Positions 16,192 through 24,523 of a DNA stretch of 64,000 nucleotides are shown here, one piece after another. A program made the position numbers and the translations under genes. Position 1 is the stretch's first letter, and each line of letters opens with the position of its first letter. This DNA is from Sorangium cellulosum (GTDB lineage: Bacteria > Myxococcota_A > Polyangia > Polyangiales > Polyangiaceae). The notes beneath the pieces are model-generated. The model saw nothing but the letters and a program-made list of their open reading frames with translations, was not told where the DNA came from and did no database searches. Where the stretch lies: the NCBI GenBank assembly GCA_020720045.1, contig DYPH01000004.1:1-64000 (forward strand), given 5' to 3'.

Positions 16192-16961
16192 GCGTCTTCG
16201 GCGGCGATTCCATCGCGGTCGGCAAGCTGCGCGTCGACGTCCTCACACTCCGGGACGCCCTCGCGGTGGTCGCGCGCCTGGTCGACGAAAAGGTCGGCGG
16301 TTCCGTCTTCACGCCCAACGTCGATCACGTGATGTTGTGCGAGGAAGACGCCCGTTTTCGCGAAGCCTACGGACGCGCGACCCTGTCGCTCGCCGATGGC
16401 TTCCCGATCGTAGCCGTCTCGAAATTCATGGAGCATCGGCTCCCCGAGAAGATCTCCGGATCGGACTTCGTCGGTCCGCTCCTCGCCCAGTGTGCTGACC
16501 GCGGCCACACTGTCTACTTTTTTGGGGGAAATCCAGGCGTTGCCGAGAAGGCCGCTGCGAAGCTCCTCGAAAAGCACCCGACGCTCAAGGTTGTTGGAAT
16601 GTCGGCACCGATGGTGTCTCCGACGATGTCCGACAGCGAGCTGAACGCCGTCCTCGCGCCCATCGAGGCCCTCCGCCCGGACGTGATTCTCGTCTGCCTC
16701 GGCGCGCCGAAGCAGGAGCTCTTCATCGACCGGGTCGCGGAGCGCCTTCGCCCTGCGGTCCTCTTGGGCCTCGGCGCGAGCCTCGATTTCATCGCCGGCA
16801 CGACCAAGCGCGCACCGGCGTGGATGAGCGAAAACGGCCTCGAATGGCTTTACCGGCTCTCTCAGGATCGTGGCAGACTATGGCGCCGCTACCTCCTCCG
16901 TGATGCCCGCTTCCCGGCGGTCCTTTTCCGCCAATTCGTCCTCGAACGGCGCCGGTCCTGA
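16188..16961 (+). CDS. WecG/TagA/CpsF family glycosyltransferase (GT26)
   Basis: 257 aa, ATG at 16188 overlapping the upstream stop. Family landmarks are FTPNVDHVML, LADGFPIVAVSK, VYFFGGNPG, LVCLGAPKQELFID, GASLDFIAGTTKRAPAWM and the amphipathic end LEWLYRLSQDRGRLWRRYL, which mediates membrane association. Members transfer ManNAc or related sugars onto undecaprenyl-linked intermediates at the cytoplasmic face. Usual family length. It is the second-step transferase candidate of this exopolysaccharide pathway. Confidence 0.93.
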   Translation: MSVFGGDSIAVGKLRVDVLTLRDALAVVARLVDEKVGGSVFTPNVDHVMLCEEDARFREAYGRATLSLADGFPIVAVSKFMEHRLPEKISGSDFVGPLLAQCADRGHTVYFFGGNPGVAEKAAAKLLEKHPTLKVVGMSAPMVSPTMSDSELNAVLAPIEALRPDVILVCLGAPKQELFIDRVAERLRPAVLLGLGASLDFIAGTTKRAPAWMSENGLEWLYRLSQDRGRLWRRYLLRDARFPAVLFRQFVLERRRS

Positions 16962-16986
16962 GGGACCCACTCGAAGGCACAGGATC

Positions 16987-17622
16987 ATGAAACGCACAGC
17001 ATTCGGCTTCGCACTCTCGCTCGCGCTCATTGCCACCGCCTGTGGAGGCACGGGGCCGTTCGTCTGGATTCAAGACGTCTCCCCCGCCCAGCTCCAGGAA
17101 GCGGCAATCGCCGATTACGTGATTAAAGACGGGGATATGCTCACGCTTCGCATGTTCGCGAACGGACAACCGCAGGACGCCATCGGCGGCCAGCAGAAGC
17201 TCCGTTCCGACGGTCGAATCGTTGTGCCGCTTGCCGGGGAGTTCGTCGCGAAGGGCAAGAAGCCCGCGGCCCTCGCCAAAGAGATCGAAGCCGGCCTGAA
17301 GGGGCAGTTTCAAGGGCCTGCCGTCACGATCCTCGTGGACGCACCGCAGCCTTGGGGCGCCCCCCAGCCGAACACCGTCCCGATCAGCGTCGTCGGAGAG
17401 GTGAAGAACAACGGGGTCTTCAATGTCGATCCCGGGGCAAATGTCCTTCAGGTTCTCGCCGTCGCTGGCGGCCTTTCGGACTTCGCCGCGACCGATAAGA
17501 TCTTTGTTGTACGGAAGTCGCTCCCCCAGCGCATCCGGTTTAAGCTCGAAGACCTCCGGAATGGGGACAAGAAGAGCCTCAGCTTCGCCATCCAGCCGGG
17601 CGATGTGCTCGTAGTCGAGTAA
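16987..17622 (+). CDS. Short OPX-type polysaccharide export lipoprotein (Wza-like)
   Basis: 211 aa from ATG 16987, with a signal sequence ending at Cys19 (IATAC). The polysaccharide export domain (YVIKDGDMLTLRMF, LRSDGRIVVPLAGEF) is followed by one SLBB domain (ISVVGEVKNNGVFNVDPG) and the protein stops at PGDVLVVE. It lacks the C-terminal helix that forms the outer-membrane pore in E. coli Wza. In myxobacteria such short OPX proteins are periplasmic and are thought to work with a separate barrel; the gene at 11005 is the candidate. Followed by the first PCP gene. Confidence 0.92.
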   Translation: MKRTAFGFALSLALIATACGGTGPFVWIQDVSPAQLQEAAIADYVIKDGDMLTLRMFANGQPQDAIGGQQKLRSDGRIVVPLAGEFVAKGKKPAALAKEIEAGLKGQFQGPAVTILVDAPQPWGAPQPNTVPISVVGEVKNNGVFNVDPGANVLQVLAVAGGLSDFAATDKIFVVRKSLPQRIRFKLEDLRNGDKKSLSFAIQPGDVLVVE

Positions 17623-17776
17623 CTTCTCAGGAAGTTTTCGCTTTTTGCGGGGACTTCCACGTTTCGTGGCGCCTTCCGTTGTTCGGAGCGTCGCTTCTCA
17701 ATCGCAGTTCCGTCGTGCATTCGCACGGCGATCGAAGCTCTCGGCCCGCCGGGACTTCGTGTTCGAGGGATTTCCG

Positions 17777-19297
17777 ATGGGCATGTTCGATAACGAAGAA
17801 CATACACTCTTCAAGCCGGCGCCGGTCGCGCGCCCCGCCACCGGGGGCCAGCCGGCCGCTGGCGGTGGTGCGCCCGCACCGATGATGATGATGCGCGGCG
17901 CCGCCGATGACGACGAAGGGGCAAGCCTCACCGAAACGGTCAGTTTCGCGTTTCGCTCGGCGCGCCGTCGGAAGTTGCTCTCCTTCCTCATCGCCGTTCT
18001 TGGCGGGGCCCTCACCTTTGCCGCCGCGAAGCTCGCCCCCCGCGACTACACGGCTGGTGGCGAAATCCTCGTCGTCAAGTCGATCCTCGATCAGGGGCAG
18101 GCCCAGGCGATCTTTATGCCGGGTCAACTCTCCGACGAGCAGAAGGAATGGATCGCTCAGATCCAGAGCCAGCCGACGATTGAGAACGTCATGAAGGACG
18201 CGCAGCTCGTCGCCCGCTGGGATGCGACGCGGCCGCCCCTTCGTCGTTTGACCGACTCCATCAAGGGTCGCACGTCTACCGACGAGGAAAAAGCCGGCAC
18301 AATTGGGGCCATGCTCGATGCCCGCCTCAAGGCGCAAATCGAGGCGCCCCGTATTTCGATCACCGTCGACTGGCCGGAACCGACGACCGCCGCGGACATC
18401 GTCAATGCGACGATTACGCGATTTATTGATTCGCGTTTCTCGACGGAAGTGCAGCCGTACAAAGACGCGATCAAGATCAAAGAAGAGCAGCGCGAAGAGG
18501 CACGCGCTGAGCTCGAGAAGATCCTGCCGACGGCCGCTCCGCCGCCCGCGAAGGACGTGACCCCCAAGGTGGTCGCCCCGGTCGGCGCCGGCATGAGCGA
18601 TACCGAGAAGCAGAAGATCCAAGAGATCGCAGCGCTTCGCGACAAGCTCACCCAGGTGCGCAATCAGATGCGCCCCCTCGACGAGGCCAAGGTTGCCAAG
18701 GTCGCGGAACTCCAAGAAAAGCTGACCACAGCCAAGTCGACCCTCGGCGAGCAGCACCCCCAGATCATCGCCCTCAACGCCCAGCTCCAGCAGGCTCAGA
18801 AGGACGGCCCCGACCTGGCGAATTTCCGCTCACAGGCTTCTGGGTACGAGCAGCAGCTCGCGACCCTCGGATCGGACGCGCCGAAGCCCAAAGTGGTGGC
18901 TCCGACCGCGAAAGCGACCCTCGAAGCGGCCGCCGCGACCGCCGCGACGCCGAAGCCGCCGGAAGGGAAGGACGTCGTCCAGAAGTACGAGTTCTATCGA
19001 GGGCTCTACGACGACCGCACCCGCGACATCGACGAATTGGGTGCAAAGTACAAGACTGCAGAAGCGGCCTTCAAGAAGAAGTACACCATCTCAAGGCCCG
19101 CCACGGAGCCGCGCTCCCCGAAGAAGCCGGTCGGCCTCACGGTGGCTCTTGGTGGCGCCTTCGCCACGATGTTCCTCATCTTGGTCCTTGCCGCGATCGC
19201 CGATCGCATGAGCGGCATCTTCTACGAACCGAAGCACGTCCGCGACTTGCTCCGCCTTCCGGTGCTCGGCGAATTCCGTGAAAACGAAGTGACCTGA
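17777..19297 (+). CDS. Polysaccharide co-polymerase (PCP/Wzz-like), long form
   Basis: 506 aa from ATG 17777, preceded by GAGGGA. The order is a cytoplasmic N-terminus with NEEHTLFKPAP, membrane segment 67-84, a Wzz-type periplasmic domain (LAPRDYTAGGEILVV, LSDEQKEWIAQI), a long Ala/Lys/Glu/Gln-rich coiled coil (about 245-420), then PRSPKKPVG and the second membrane segment (about 453-475). It ends with a short cytoplasmic tail and no kinase domain. PCP proteins set chain length and contact OPX proteins across the periplasm. Paralogous to the gene at 19686. An intrinsic terminator follows. Confidence 0.9.
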   Translation: MGMFDNEEHTLFKPAPVARPATGGQPAAGGGAPAPMMMMRGAADDDEGASLTETVSFAFRSARRRKLLSFLIAVLGGALTFAAAKLAPRDYTAGGEILVVKSILDQGQAQAIFMPGQLSDEQKEWIAQIQSQPTIENVMKDAQLVARWDATRPPLRRLTDSIKGRTSTDEEKAGTIGAMLDARLKAQIEAPRISITVDWPEPTTAADIVNATITRFIDSRFSTEVQPYKDAIKIKEEQREEARAELEKILPTAAPPPAKDVTPKVVAPVGAGMSDTEKQKIQEIAALRDKLTQVRNQMRPLDEAKVAKVAELQEKLTTAKSTLGEQHPQIIALNAQLQQAQKDGPDLANFRSQASGYEQQLATLGSDAPKPKVVAPTAKATLEAAAATAATPKPPEGKDVVQKYEFYRGLYDDRTRDIDELGAKYKTAEAAFKKKYTISRPATEPRSPKKPVGLTVALGGAFATMFLILVLAAIADRMSGIFYEPKHVRDLLRLPVLGEFRENEVT

Positions 19298-19317
19298 TCT
19301 CGGGTTACCTTTTCCCC

Positions 19318-19355
19318 AAACCCCGGATTCTCTTTGGAGAACTCCGGGTTTTTTT
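19318..19355 (+). terminator. Intrinsic terminator after the first PCP gene
   Basis: AACCCCGGATTCTC and GAGAACTCCGGGTT form a 13-bp stem with one bulged base on each arm and a TTTG loop, followed by a run of T to 19355. It separates the OPX-PCP operon from the second PCP gene. Confidence 0.8.
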
Positions 19356-19685
19356 CGTGCGCGTCCGCCCGGAAGCGCCATCGGCGCTGAGGAAACGGGG
19401 AGCAGGACGGAGCGTTGGACCCCTCTTCAAAAAGCCCGCCGCGTTTGGCACGGGGATGTCCCGTGCTACGCTTCGCGCTCGGCCAAGTTATACCACTGCT
19501 CCGGGTATCGGGGTCTTGGCCGCGTCCACGTCTGCCGCCGCTTGGCCAGACTGCGCGCCAGTGGCCTCTGCCTCGCCGCGCAGCCTCCGTTCAGACCGCG
19601 AGGTCTCCGGGCGCGCCAAGTGGCTGCCGACCTTCCCCTCGTCTCTGGGAACCTTCCATTCTCAGAACGGAATTCGGAGGCATCC
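19356..19685. other. Intergenic region ahead of the second PCP gene
   Basis: 330 bp. Apart from a candidate promoter with an embedded inverted repeat at 19445-19472, I see no gene or structured RNA. The open frame that runs through it in phase with the PCP gene has no ribosome site, and its composition is unlike the downstream protein. Confidence 0.5.
19445..19472 (+). promoter_or_regulatory. Candidate promoter with inverted repeat in its spacer
   Basis: TTGGCA (19445-19450), 16-bp spacer, TACGCT (19467-19472). A perfect inverted repeat GCACGGG-N5-CCCGTGC (19448-19466) fills the spacer and touches both hexamers, which is a good position for a repressor or for an activator that realigns the promoter. 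No regulator is assigned. Confidence 0.45.
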
Positions 19686-20594
19686 ATGCCCATTTTTTCT
19701 CGCGCAGAAGAAACGCTCTTTCGACCGGCGACCAATCCTCGTTTTCCAGGCGTTTCCCGGGCGGAGGGCTCGGCATCGCCAAGCACGTCGCAGCCCGCAG
19801 CTGAGGAGGCAAGTCTTGCGGAGCCGTTGCTGGGGGCCGCACGGGCTGCGACGCGGCGTCCCGTGCTCGTCGCCCTTGTGCTTATATTCGGCGGATTTAC
19901 AACGGCGGCCGCCTCGATGGTCGTGCCGCGCGAGTACCGCGCGACTTCCGAGATTCTTGTCGTGCGGAGCGCGTTGGCCGAGGTGCCAGCGGCGGGATAC
20001 GTCGTCGGTCTCTCCGATGAGCAGAAAGAGTACCTTGCCCAAATCGCCTCACGACCGACGGCCCGCGCGGTGGAGAGTTCCCTTCCTGCCGACCTCCTTG
20101 CGCGCAAAGAAGTGCCGTCGTTTACTCGGCAGATTCAACGTTTGTTGGGACGCAAATCTGGGAGAGATCTCGCTATTCACGGGGTTGTGGACGGCCCGCG
20201 CATCGAAATTCACGCGGAAGCGGCAACGCCCGAAGCGGCTGCCGCCATCGCAAACGCGGCGACGACCCAGTTTCTGGCGACTCGCTACGCGACCGAGGTG
20301 AAGGTCCTCGAAACCCACGATCCGGCGCGCCTTCAGACGGCACAGAGCGTCTTTGCAGCAAAGTACCAGGTCACCCGCGACGCGGAGGTCCCCGAGGGGC
20401 CGACGAAGCCGATCGCGCTCCTCGCGATTCTGTCCGGTCTCCTCGGAACGATGGCGCTGGTGCTCGTCCTCGCCCGCCTCGCCGAGCGTCTCGCGGGACG
20501 TCTCCAGGAGCCGCGGGAAGTTCTCGATCTTTTGGAAATTCCTGTCTTTGGAGAGCTAGACACCGCCGCCGTCCGGACGGCGATTCCCGGTTGA
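19686..20594 (+). CDS. Polysaccharide co-polymerase (PCP/Wzz-like), short form
   Basis: 302 aa from ATG 19686, with GGAGG upstream. It matches the 17777 protein in layout: RAEETLFRPAT near the N-terminus, membrane segment 59-79, VPREYRATSEILVVR and LSDEQKEYLAQI, then YQVTRDAEVPEGPTKPI and a second membrane segment, ending LDLLEIPVFGEL. The long coiled coil is absent, so the periplasmic domain is much smaller. It is in its own transcription unit behind a terminator and candidate promoter. Two PCPs of different reach in one locus may give two chain-length classes, or a hetero-oligomer. Confidence 0.88.
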   Translation: MPIFSRAEETLFRPATNPRFPGVSRAEGSASPSTSQPAAEEASLAEPLLGAARAATRRPVLVALVLIFGGFTTAAASMVVPREYRATSEILVVRSALAEVPAAGYVVGLSDEQKEYLAQIASRPTARAVESSLPADLLARKEVPSFTRQIQRLLGRKSGRDLAIHGVVDGPRIEIHAEAATPEAAAAIANAATTQFLATRYATEVKVLETHDPARLQTAQSVFAAKYQVTRDAEVPEGPTKPIALLAILSGLLGTMALVLVLARLAERLAGRLQEPREVLDLLEIPVFGELDTAAVRTAIPG

Positions 20595-20655
20595 TTGCCG
20601 CTCTTCGCTGACATTTCAGACAGCACGGCGCCGCCTTGTGTACGCTCGCGCCCCT

Positions 20656-22173
20656 ATGTCTGAAGAGTCGACCGGGGCTCCGGCGCCGAATGCAGAAAAG
20701 GCGATGGATCGTGATGTTTCGGTCGCGCTGAAGAACGCGCTGAAGCTCGGACTTTCGCTCACCGCAACCTGGATCGTCGGACTCGGCGCGCGTTTCCTTC
20801 ACCAGCGCTACCTCGGGCCCGAACTGTTCGGCCGCTACCTCTGGGCCGACAGTACGGCGGCGCTTGCCTTCGTCTTCGCGAGCCTCGGTCTCGACACCTA
20901 TATTCAACGGGAAGTCTCGGTACGCCCCGAGCATGCCAGCGATTTCTTTGGAGGAACGCTCGTCATCCGCCTCGGTGTGATGAGCGCACTCCTCGCTGGG
21001 CTGATGGCCTTCGCGTTCAGCAAAGAGAACGACCCGGCCCTCCTCGGGGCGGTCTTCGTCTTCGGCCTCGCCTACGCGATGACCGCGATCAACAACTCGC
21101 TTGCCGCGCTCCTTCAGGCGTCGACGAAGGTCGGAAAGCTCGCCATCGCAAACGTTGCGACGAAGCTCCTTTGGGGGGCCGCCGTCGTTGGTACGCTGTT
21201 TTTTACGCGCAACTTCGCGGTGTTGGCCGCTCCACTCCTCGCAGGTGAGCTCCTCAAGGCGACCGTCCTCGTGCCGGCCGTCCGCAAGGAATTGAATCTC
21301 GAGCTCCGCTGGAACGGTGCCGCGGCGAAAGCGGCATTGATTACCAGCATTCCTTTCTTCGTGAATACCATCAGCTATACGATGGGAAACAAGGTGGATG
21401 TCACCCTGCTTCGCGGCTTAGTGAAGGGGGTCGATGAGGAGGTCGGCTTTTACGGCGCAGCCCAGAGTATCGCGTCCCTTGCGATGCTCTTGGCCCCCCT
21501 TGAAGGATGGGTGATCACGCCGCTTCTCACTCGGGCCGTTAAGCGCGATGAGGCTGAATTCTTTGCAATTTTGCGCCGCGCCATCGAAGGGATCTTGCTC
21601 GTCGCAATCCCGGCGACGATGATGATTAGCCTCGGCGCCGAGACATGGATGCGTGCCGCCAGTGGCTCCAAGTACCTCCCCGGCGCGGCGAGCCTGGCGC
21701 AGCTCGCACCAAGCTTCGTCTTTACGTACATCGCGATGCTTCTGGCGACTGCACTCATCATCCAGAATCGTAGCTGGACGGTGACGCTCATTTCGCTTTC
21801 TCGCCTCATTCTTCAGCCCATTTTGATGCTCCTCGTCGTGCCCTATGCGCGCGATCATTTCGGACGTGGCGGCGCCGGCGTCGGCGATGCCATCGTCTTT
21901 ACTGTCCTCGAAGCGTACGTCGCGATCGCATTTTTCACCGCGCTCGGTCGCCGCGCCTTCGACCTTCGGAGCGTCCTGGCGCTTGTAAAATCCCTCGCCG
22001 CCTTCGGGGTGACCGCGGCCGTTCATCGCCTCGCGGCCCCGCTCGGTCAGCCGCGACTGATCCTCGATGGCCTCGTCTATCTCGTCATTGTTTTCGGCAC
22101 GAAGGCGATCGCAACCGATGACATCAAGTGGGTCATCGGGATGGTCCGGAACCGAAAGGCAAACCGCGCATGA
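20656..22173 (+). CDS. Wzx-type polysaccharide flippase (MOP superfamily)
   Basis: 505 aa from ATG 20656. About 14 hydrophobic segments with the MOP-family start LKLGLSLTATWIVGLGARFLHQRYLGPELFGRY and loops such as GLDTYIQREVS. It moves undecaprenyl-linked repeat units from the cytoplasmic to the periplasmic face of the inner membrane. It completes the Wzx/Wzy set here (priming enzyme, WecG, Wzx, Wzy, PCP, OPX). A TACGCT hexamer at 20641-20646, 10 bp before the ATG, would make a nearly leaderless transcript if it is the -10 element. Last gene of the polysaccharide block. Confidence 0.9.
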   Translation: MSEESTGAPAPNAEKAMDRDVSVALKNALKLGLSLTATWIVGLGARFLHQRYLGPELFGRYLWADSTAALAFVFASLGLDTYIQREVSVRPEHASDFFGGTLVIRLGVMSALLAGLMAFAFSKENDPALLGAVFVFGLAYAMTAINNSLAALLQASTKVGKLAIANVATKLLWGAAVVGTLFFTRNFAVLAAPLLAGELLKATVLVPAVRKELNLELRWNGAAAKAALITSIPFFVNTISYTMGNKVDVTLLRGLVKGVDEEVGFYGAAQSIASLAMLLAPLEGWVITPLLTRAVKRDEAEFFAILRRAIEGILLVAIPATMMISLGAETWMRAASGSKYLPGAASLAQLAPSFVFTYIAMLLATALIIQNRSWTVTLISLSRLILQPILMLLVVPYARDHFGRGGAGVGDAIVFTVLEAYVAIAFFTALGRRAFDLRSVLALVKSLAAFGVTAAVHRLAAPLGQPRLILDGLVYLVIVFGTKAIATDDIKWVIGMVRNRKANRA

Positions 22174-22233
22174 GCCGGCTCCGCGGAAATTCCACGCGCA
22201 CGGGGTCCGTGCCGTAGTAAAACGCGGCGATCC

Positions 22234-23403
22234 ATGAGCCTCGTCCCCGGCCTAACCCTCTCCGGGTACCGCATCGCGCGAAAGCTCGGTGCTGGTGCCT
22301 TCGGCGCCGTTTGGCTCGCCGAGCGGCTTGAGGGGGGCGAGAAAGTCGCGATTAAGACTCTTCTCAAGCAGAACGTCCCCGCGAGCGCCCATTTTGATCA
22401 TATTTCGCGTTTCAAGCGCGAAGCGATGAACCTGCGCCGCATCGACAGCGAATACGTTGCGCGATGCATCGATTTTATCGTCGACGATGAGCATGGGATG
22501 CTGATCGTCATGGAATACATCGAGGGGGAACTCCTCTCCGATATCTTGCAAGATACACCCTTGTCGCTTCCGGAGGCGGTCGAACTCGGCGTTCATCTCG
22601 CCCGAGGCCTTTGCGACATGCACAAAGTCGGCGTGATCCATCGTGATCTCAAACCGTCCAACATCATGATCCGCCAGCTGGAGAACGGTCTCCAGCGCGC
22701 GGTGATTTTTGACCTCGGTCTCTCGCGATTGACCGCTCAGCCGACGTTTGGCGGCGATGGACCGGCGAACGGCGACATCACCGCGACCGCCTCCCGCGTC
22801 GCGATCGGAACGCCCGCGTTCATGGCGCCGGAGCAAATGCTCGACGCGCGCCGCGCAACGCCACCGTCGGACGTCTACGGCGTCGGCGTTGTCTTGTATT
22901 ATGCATCTTCTGGGATGCTCCCCTTCGAGGGGGACGAGCGCGAAATTGCGCGGCGGAAGCTCTCTGAAGAGGCACCTCCCCTCGATATCGGTCGTCACGA
23001 TGAACTCGCGCTTCGCTTTGCGGACGTCGTCGGTCGGGCTGTTCGTCGCCGCCCCGATGATCGCTATCGTACCGCCGACGACTTCCTCGCAGGCCTTGTA
23101 GAACTACGTCAACTCGCAGCAGAAATGGACAAGCGACGCACCGCGTCGGCGGCGAGTTTGGCGCAAGGAGCCCCCGCGCATCGCCTCACGCCGCAGCCGT
23201 TTGTTCCTTACGGTGGCGCTCCGCCGCCGCCGCCGATGCGGGCGCGCCAGGCCACGATGCCCGACACACGCGCGCGCGCTCAATCGGTGAAATCAAACGG
23301 TGGAAACACCGGCGCGATCATCCTCGTCCTCACGATTCTCGTTGTGCTCGCCGCCGGTGGTGGCCTCTGGGCGGCTGGGGTCTTCACCAGCCACGGGCCG
23401 TGA
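22234..23403 (+). CDS. Ser/Thr protein kinase with C-terminal membrane anchor
   Basis: 389 aa. The kinase domain runs from the N-terminus: glycine loop GAGAFG (19-24), K41 in VAIK, HRDLKPSN from H136, DLG (160-162) in place of DFG, and FMAPEQML. A Pro-rich stretch precedes a single C-terminal membrane helix (GAIILVLTILVVLAAGGGLWAAGVF), leaving almost nothing outside, so this is not a sensor with a large external domain. The stop overlaps the GTG start of the esterase. A 6-bp inverted repeat GCACGG-N3-CCGTGC lies about 25 bp before the start. Substrates are unknown; it directly follows the polysaccharide locus. Confidence 0.92.
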   Translation: MSLVPGLTLSGYRIARKLGAGAFGAVWLAERLEGGEKVAIKTLLKQNVPASAHFDHISRFKREAMNLRRIDSEYVARCIDFIVDDEHGMLIVMEYIEGELLSDILQDTPLSLPEAVELGVHLARGLCDMHKVGVIHRDLKPSNIMIRQLENGLQRAVIFDLGLSRLTAQPTFGGDGPANGDITATASRVAIGTPAFMAPEQMLDARRATPPSDVYGVGVVLYYASSGMLPFEGDEREIARRKLSEEAPPLDIGRHDELALRFADVVGRAVRRRPDDRYRTADDFLAGLVELRQLAAEMDKRRTASAASLAQGAPAHRLTPQPFVPYGGAPPPPPMRARQATMPDTRARAQSVKSNGGNTGAIILVLTILVVLAAGGGLWAAGVFTSHGP

Positions 23404-24503
23404 GTCGTCCGTCGGTGACCGCTTGCGGCGGCGCAACGGGGAGACCCCATCGGTCGGCGTCGCTCCTTCTCGCGGTCGCCGCGGCCGCCTGCGTTCCCGA
23501 AGCGCCTCCGGCCCCCTCCTCGGCGGTATCGGTCCCCGAACTCGTGGTCGTTCCGGCGATCCACGTGCCTGCCACGGCGTCGAACCTTTTCGCACCCGCT
23601 GCAGACTGCACGCTTCCTGAGCCGGAGGCCGAGCTGCCGATCCTCAGCGATGTCGCTTATGGGGCGCATCCACGCCAGGTGTACGATTTGGCGCGCCCTT
23701 TCGGCGTACGAACGCGCGGCCTTCTTGTCATCGTTCATGGCGGCGGATGGACGTCCGGAAATAAGAAACTTTTCAGGCCTCTCTTAGGGAAGCTGGCGGC
23801 ACGCGGCTACGCAGTCATTGCGACAAACTACCGCCTGGCGGCAGGTCCGAGCACAGCATTTCCGGCGGCTGTGAAGGATGTGCGCTGCGCGGTCCGTCAC
23901 GCACAAGCGTATTTGTCGAAGAACAACGTGCACGTCCCTTTCGCCTATGTTGGGGCTTCGTCGGGAGGCCATCTTGCTTCCCTTGCGACGGTCGCCTTTG
24001 ACGAATCGGCCTTTGATCCTGAAGCGAGCTGCGGAACTGCCGATCTACGCCCTGTCGGGGCGGTCGCCTATTATCCGCCGACCGAACTCGACACCGCGCC
24101 GACCCACTACACCTACGTGCCGATGACCCAGGCGGTCGACGAGTTCCTCCGGCACGGCGGCGGCGAACCGGACGGAAAGCACCCGCGCCCCCGCGACGAC
24201 GAATGGCCGATCGCCGCAAAATTGGCGACGCCGAAGCACTTCGTGACTGCCGGCGACCCGCCGATCCTTTTCCTGCATGGTACACGCGATCACGTCGTTC
24301 CGATGGCCGACTCCGAGAACCTCGCCGCCGCCCTGCGTGCCGCCGCGGTGCCAAGCCGCGTGATCGCCATCGACGAAGGGCACGGGTTCGCGGTCTTCGG
24401 CACCAAGGGCAACGTCGCTCCGGCTACTTGCTCCGCGCTTGGGTTCCTCGACCACCTCTTCGCCGCCGCAACACCGGCGCCGGCAGCGTCTCGAAACCCC
24501 TGA
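23400..24503 (+). CDS. Alpha/beta hydrolase (carboxylesterase-like) lipoprotein
   Basis: 367 aa, GTG start overlapping the kinase stop. A signal sequence (SASLLLAVAAAAC) ends at Cys31. The catalytic set is visible: oxyanion loop HGGGW (113-117), nucleophile elbow GASSG with Ser187, the acid in LHGTRDHVVP and the His in DEGHGF. This is the BD-FAE/HSL-type esterase layout; such enzymes remove acyl or feruloyl groups from carbohydrates or hydrolyse small esters. Its secretion and position suggest surface glycan de-esterification, but the substrate is not shown. Confidence 0.88.
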   Translation: MSRPSVTACGGATGRPHRSASLLLAVAAAACVPEAPPAPSSAVSVPELVVVPAIHVPATASNLFAPAADCTLPEPEAELPILSDVAYGAHPRQVYDLARPFGVRTRGLLVIVHGGGWTSGNKKLFRPLLGKLAARGYAVIATNYRLAAGPSTAFPAAVKDVRCAVRHAQAYLSKNNVHVPFAYVGASSGGHLASLATVAFDESAFDPEASCGTADLRPVGAVAYYPPTELDTAPTHYTYVPMTQAVDEFLRHGGGEPDGKHPRPRDDEWPIAAKLATPKHFVTAGDPPILFLHGTRDHVVPMADSENLAAALRAAAVPSRVIAIDEGHGFAVFGTKGNVAPATCSALGFLDHLFAAATPAPAASRNP

Positions 24504-24523
24504 AACTTTTTGGAGAATGTTCG

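Noticed and set aside
19440-19475. Sigma-54 promoter (TGGCACG)
   Set aside because: The GG-GC spacing of 10 nt required for -24/-12 is not met.
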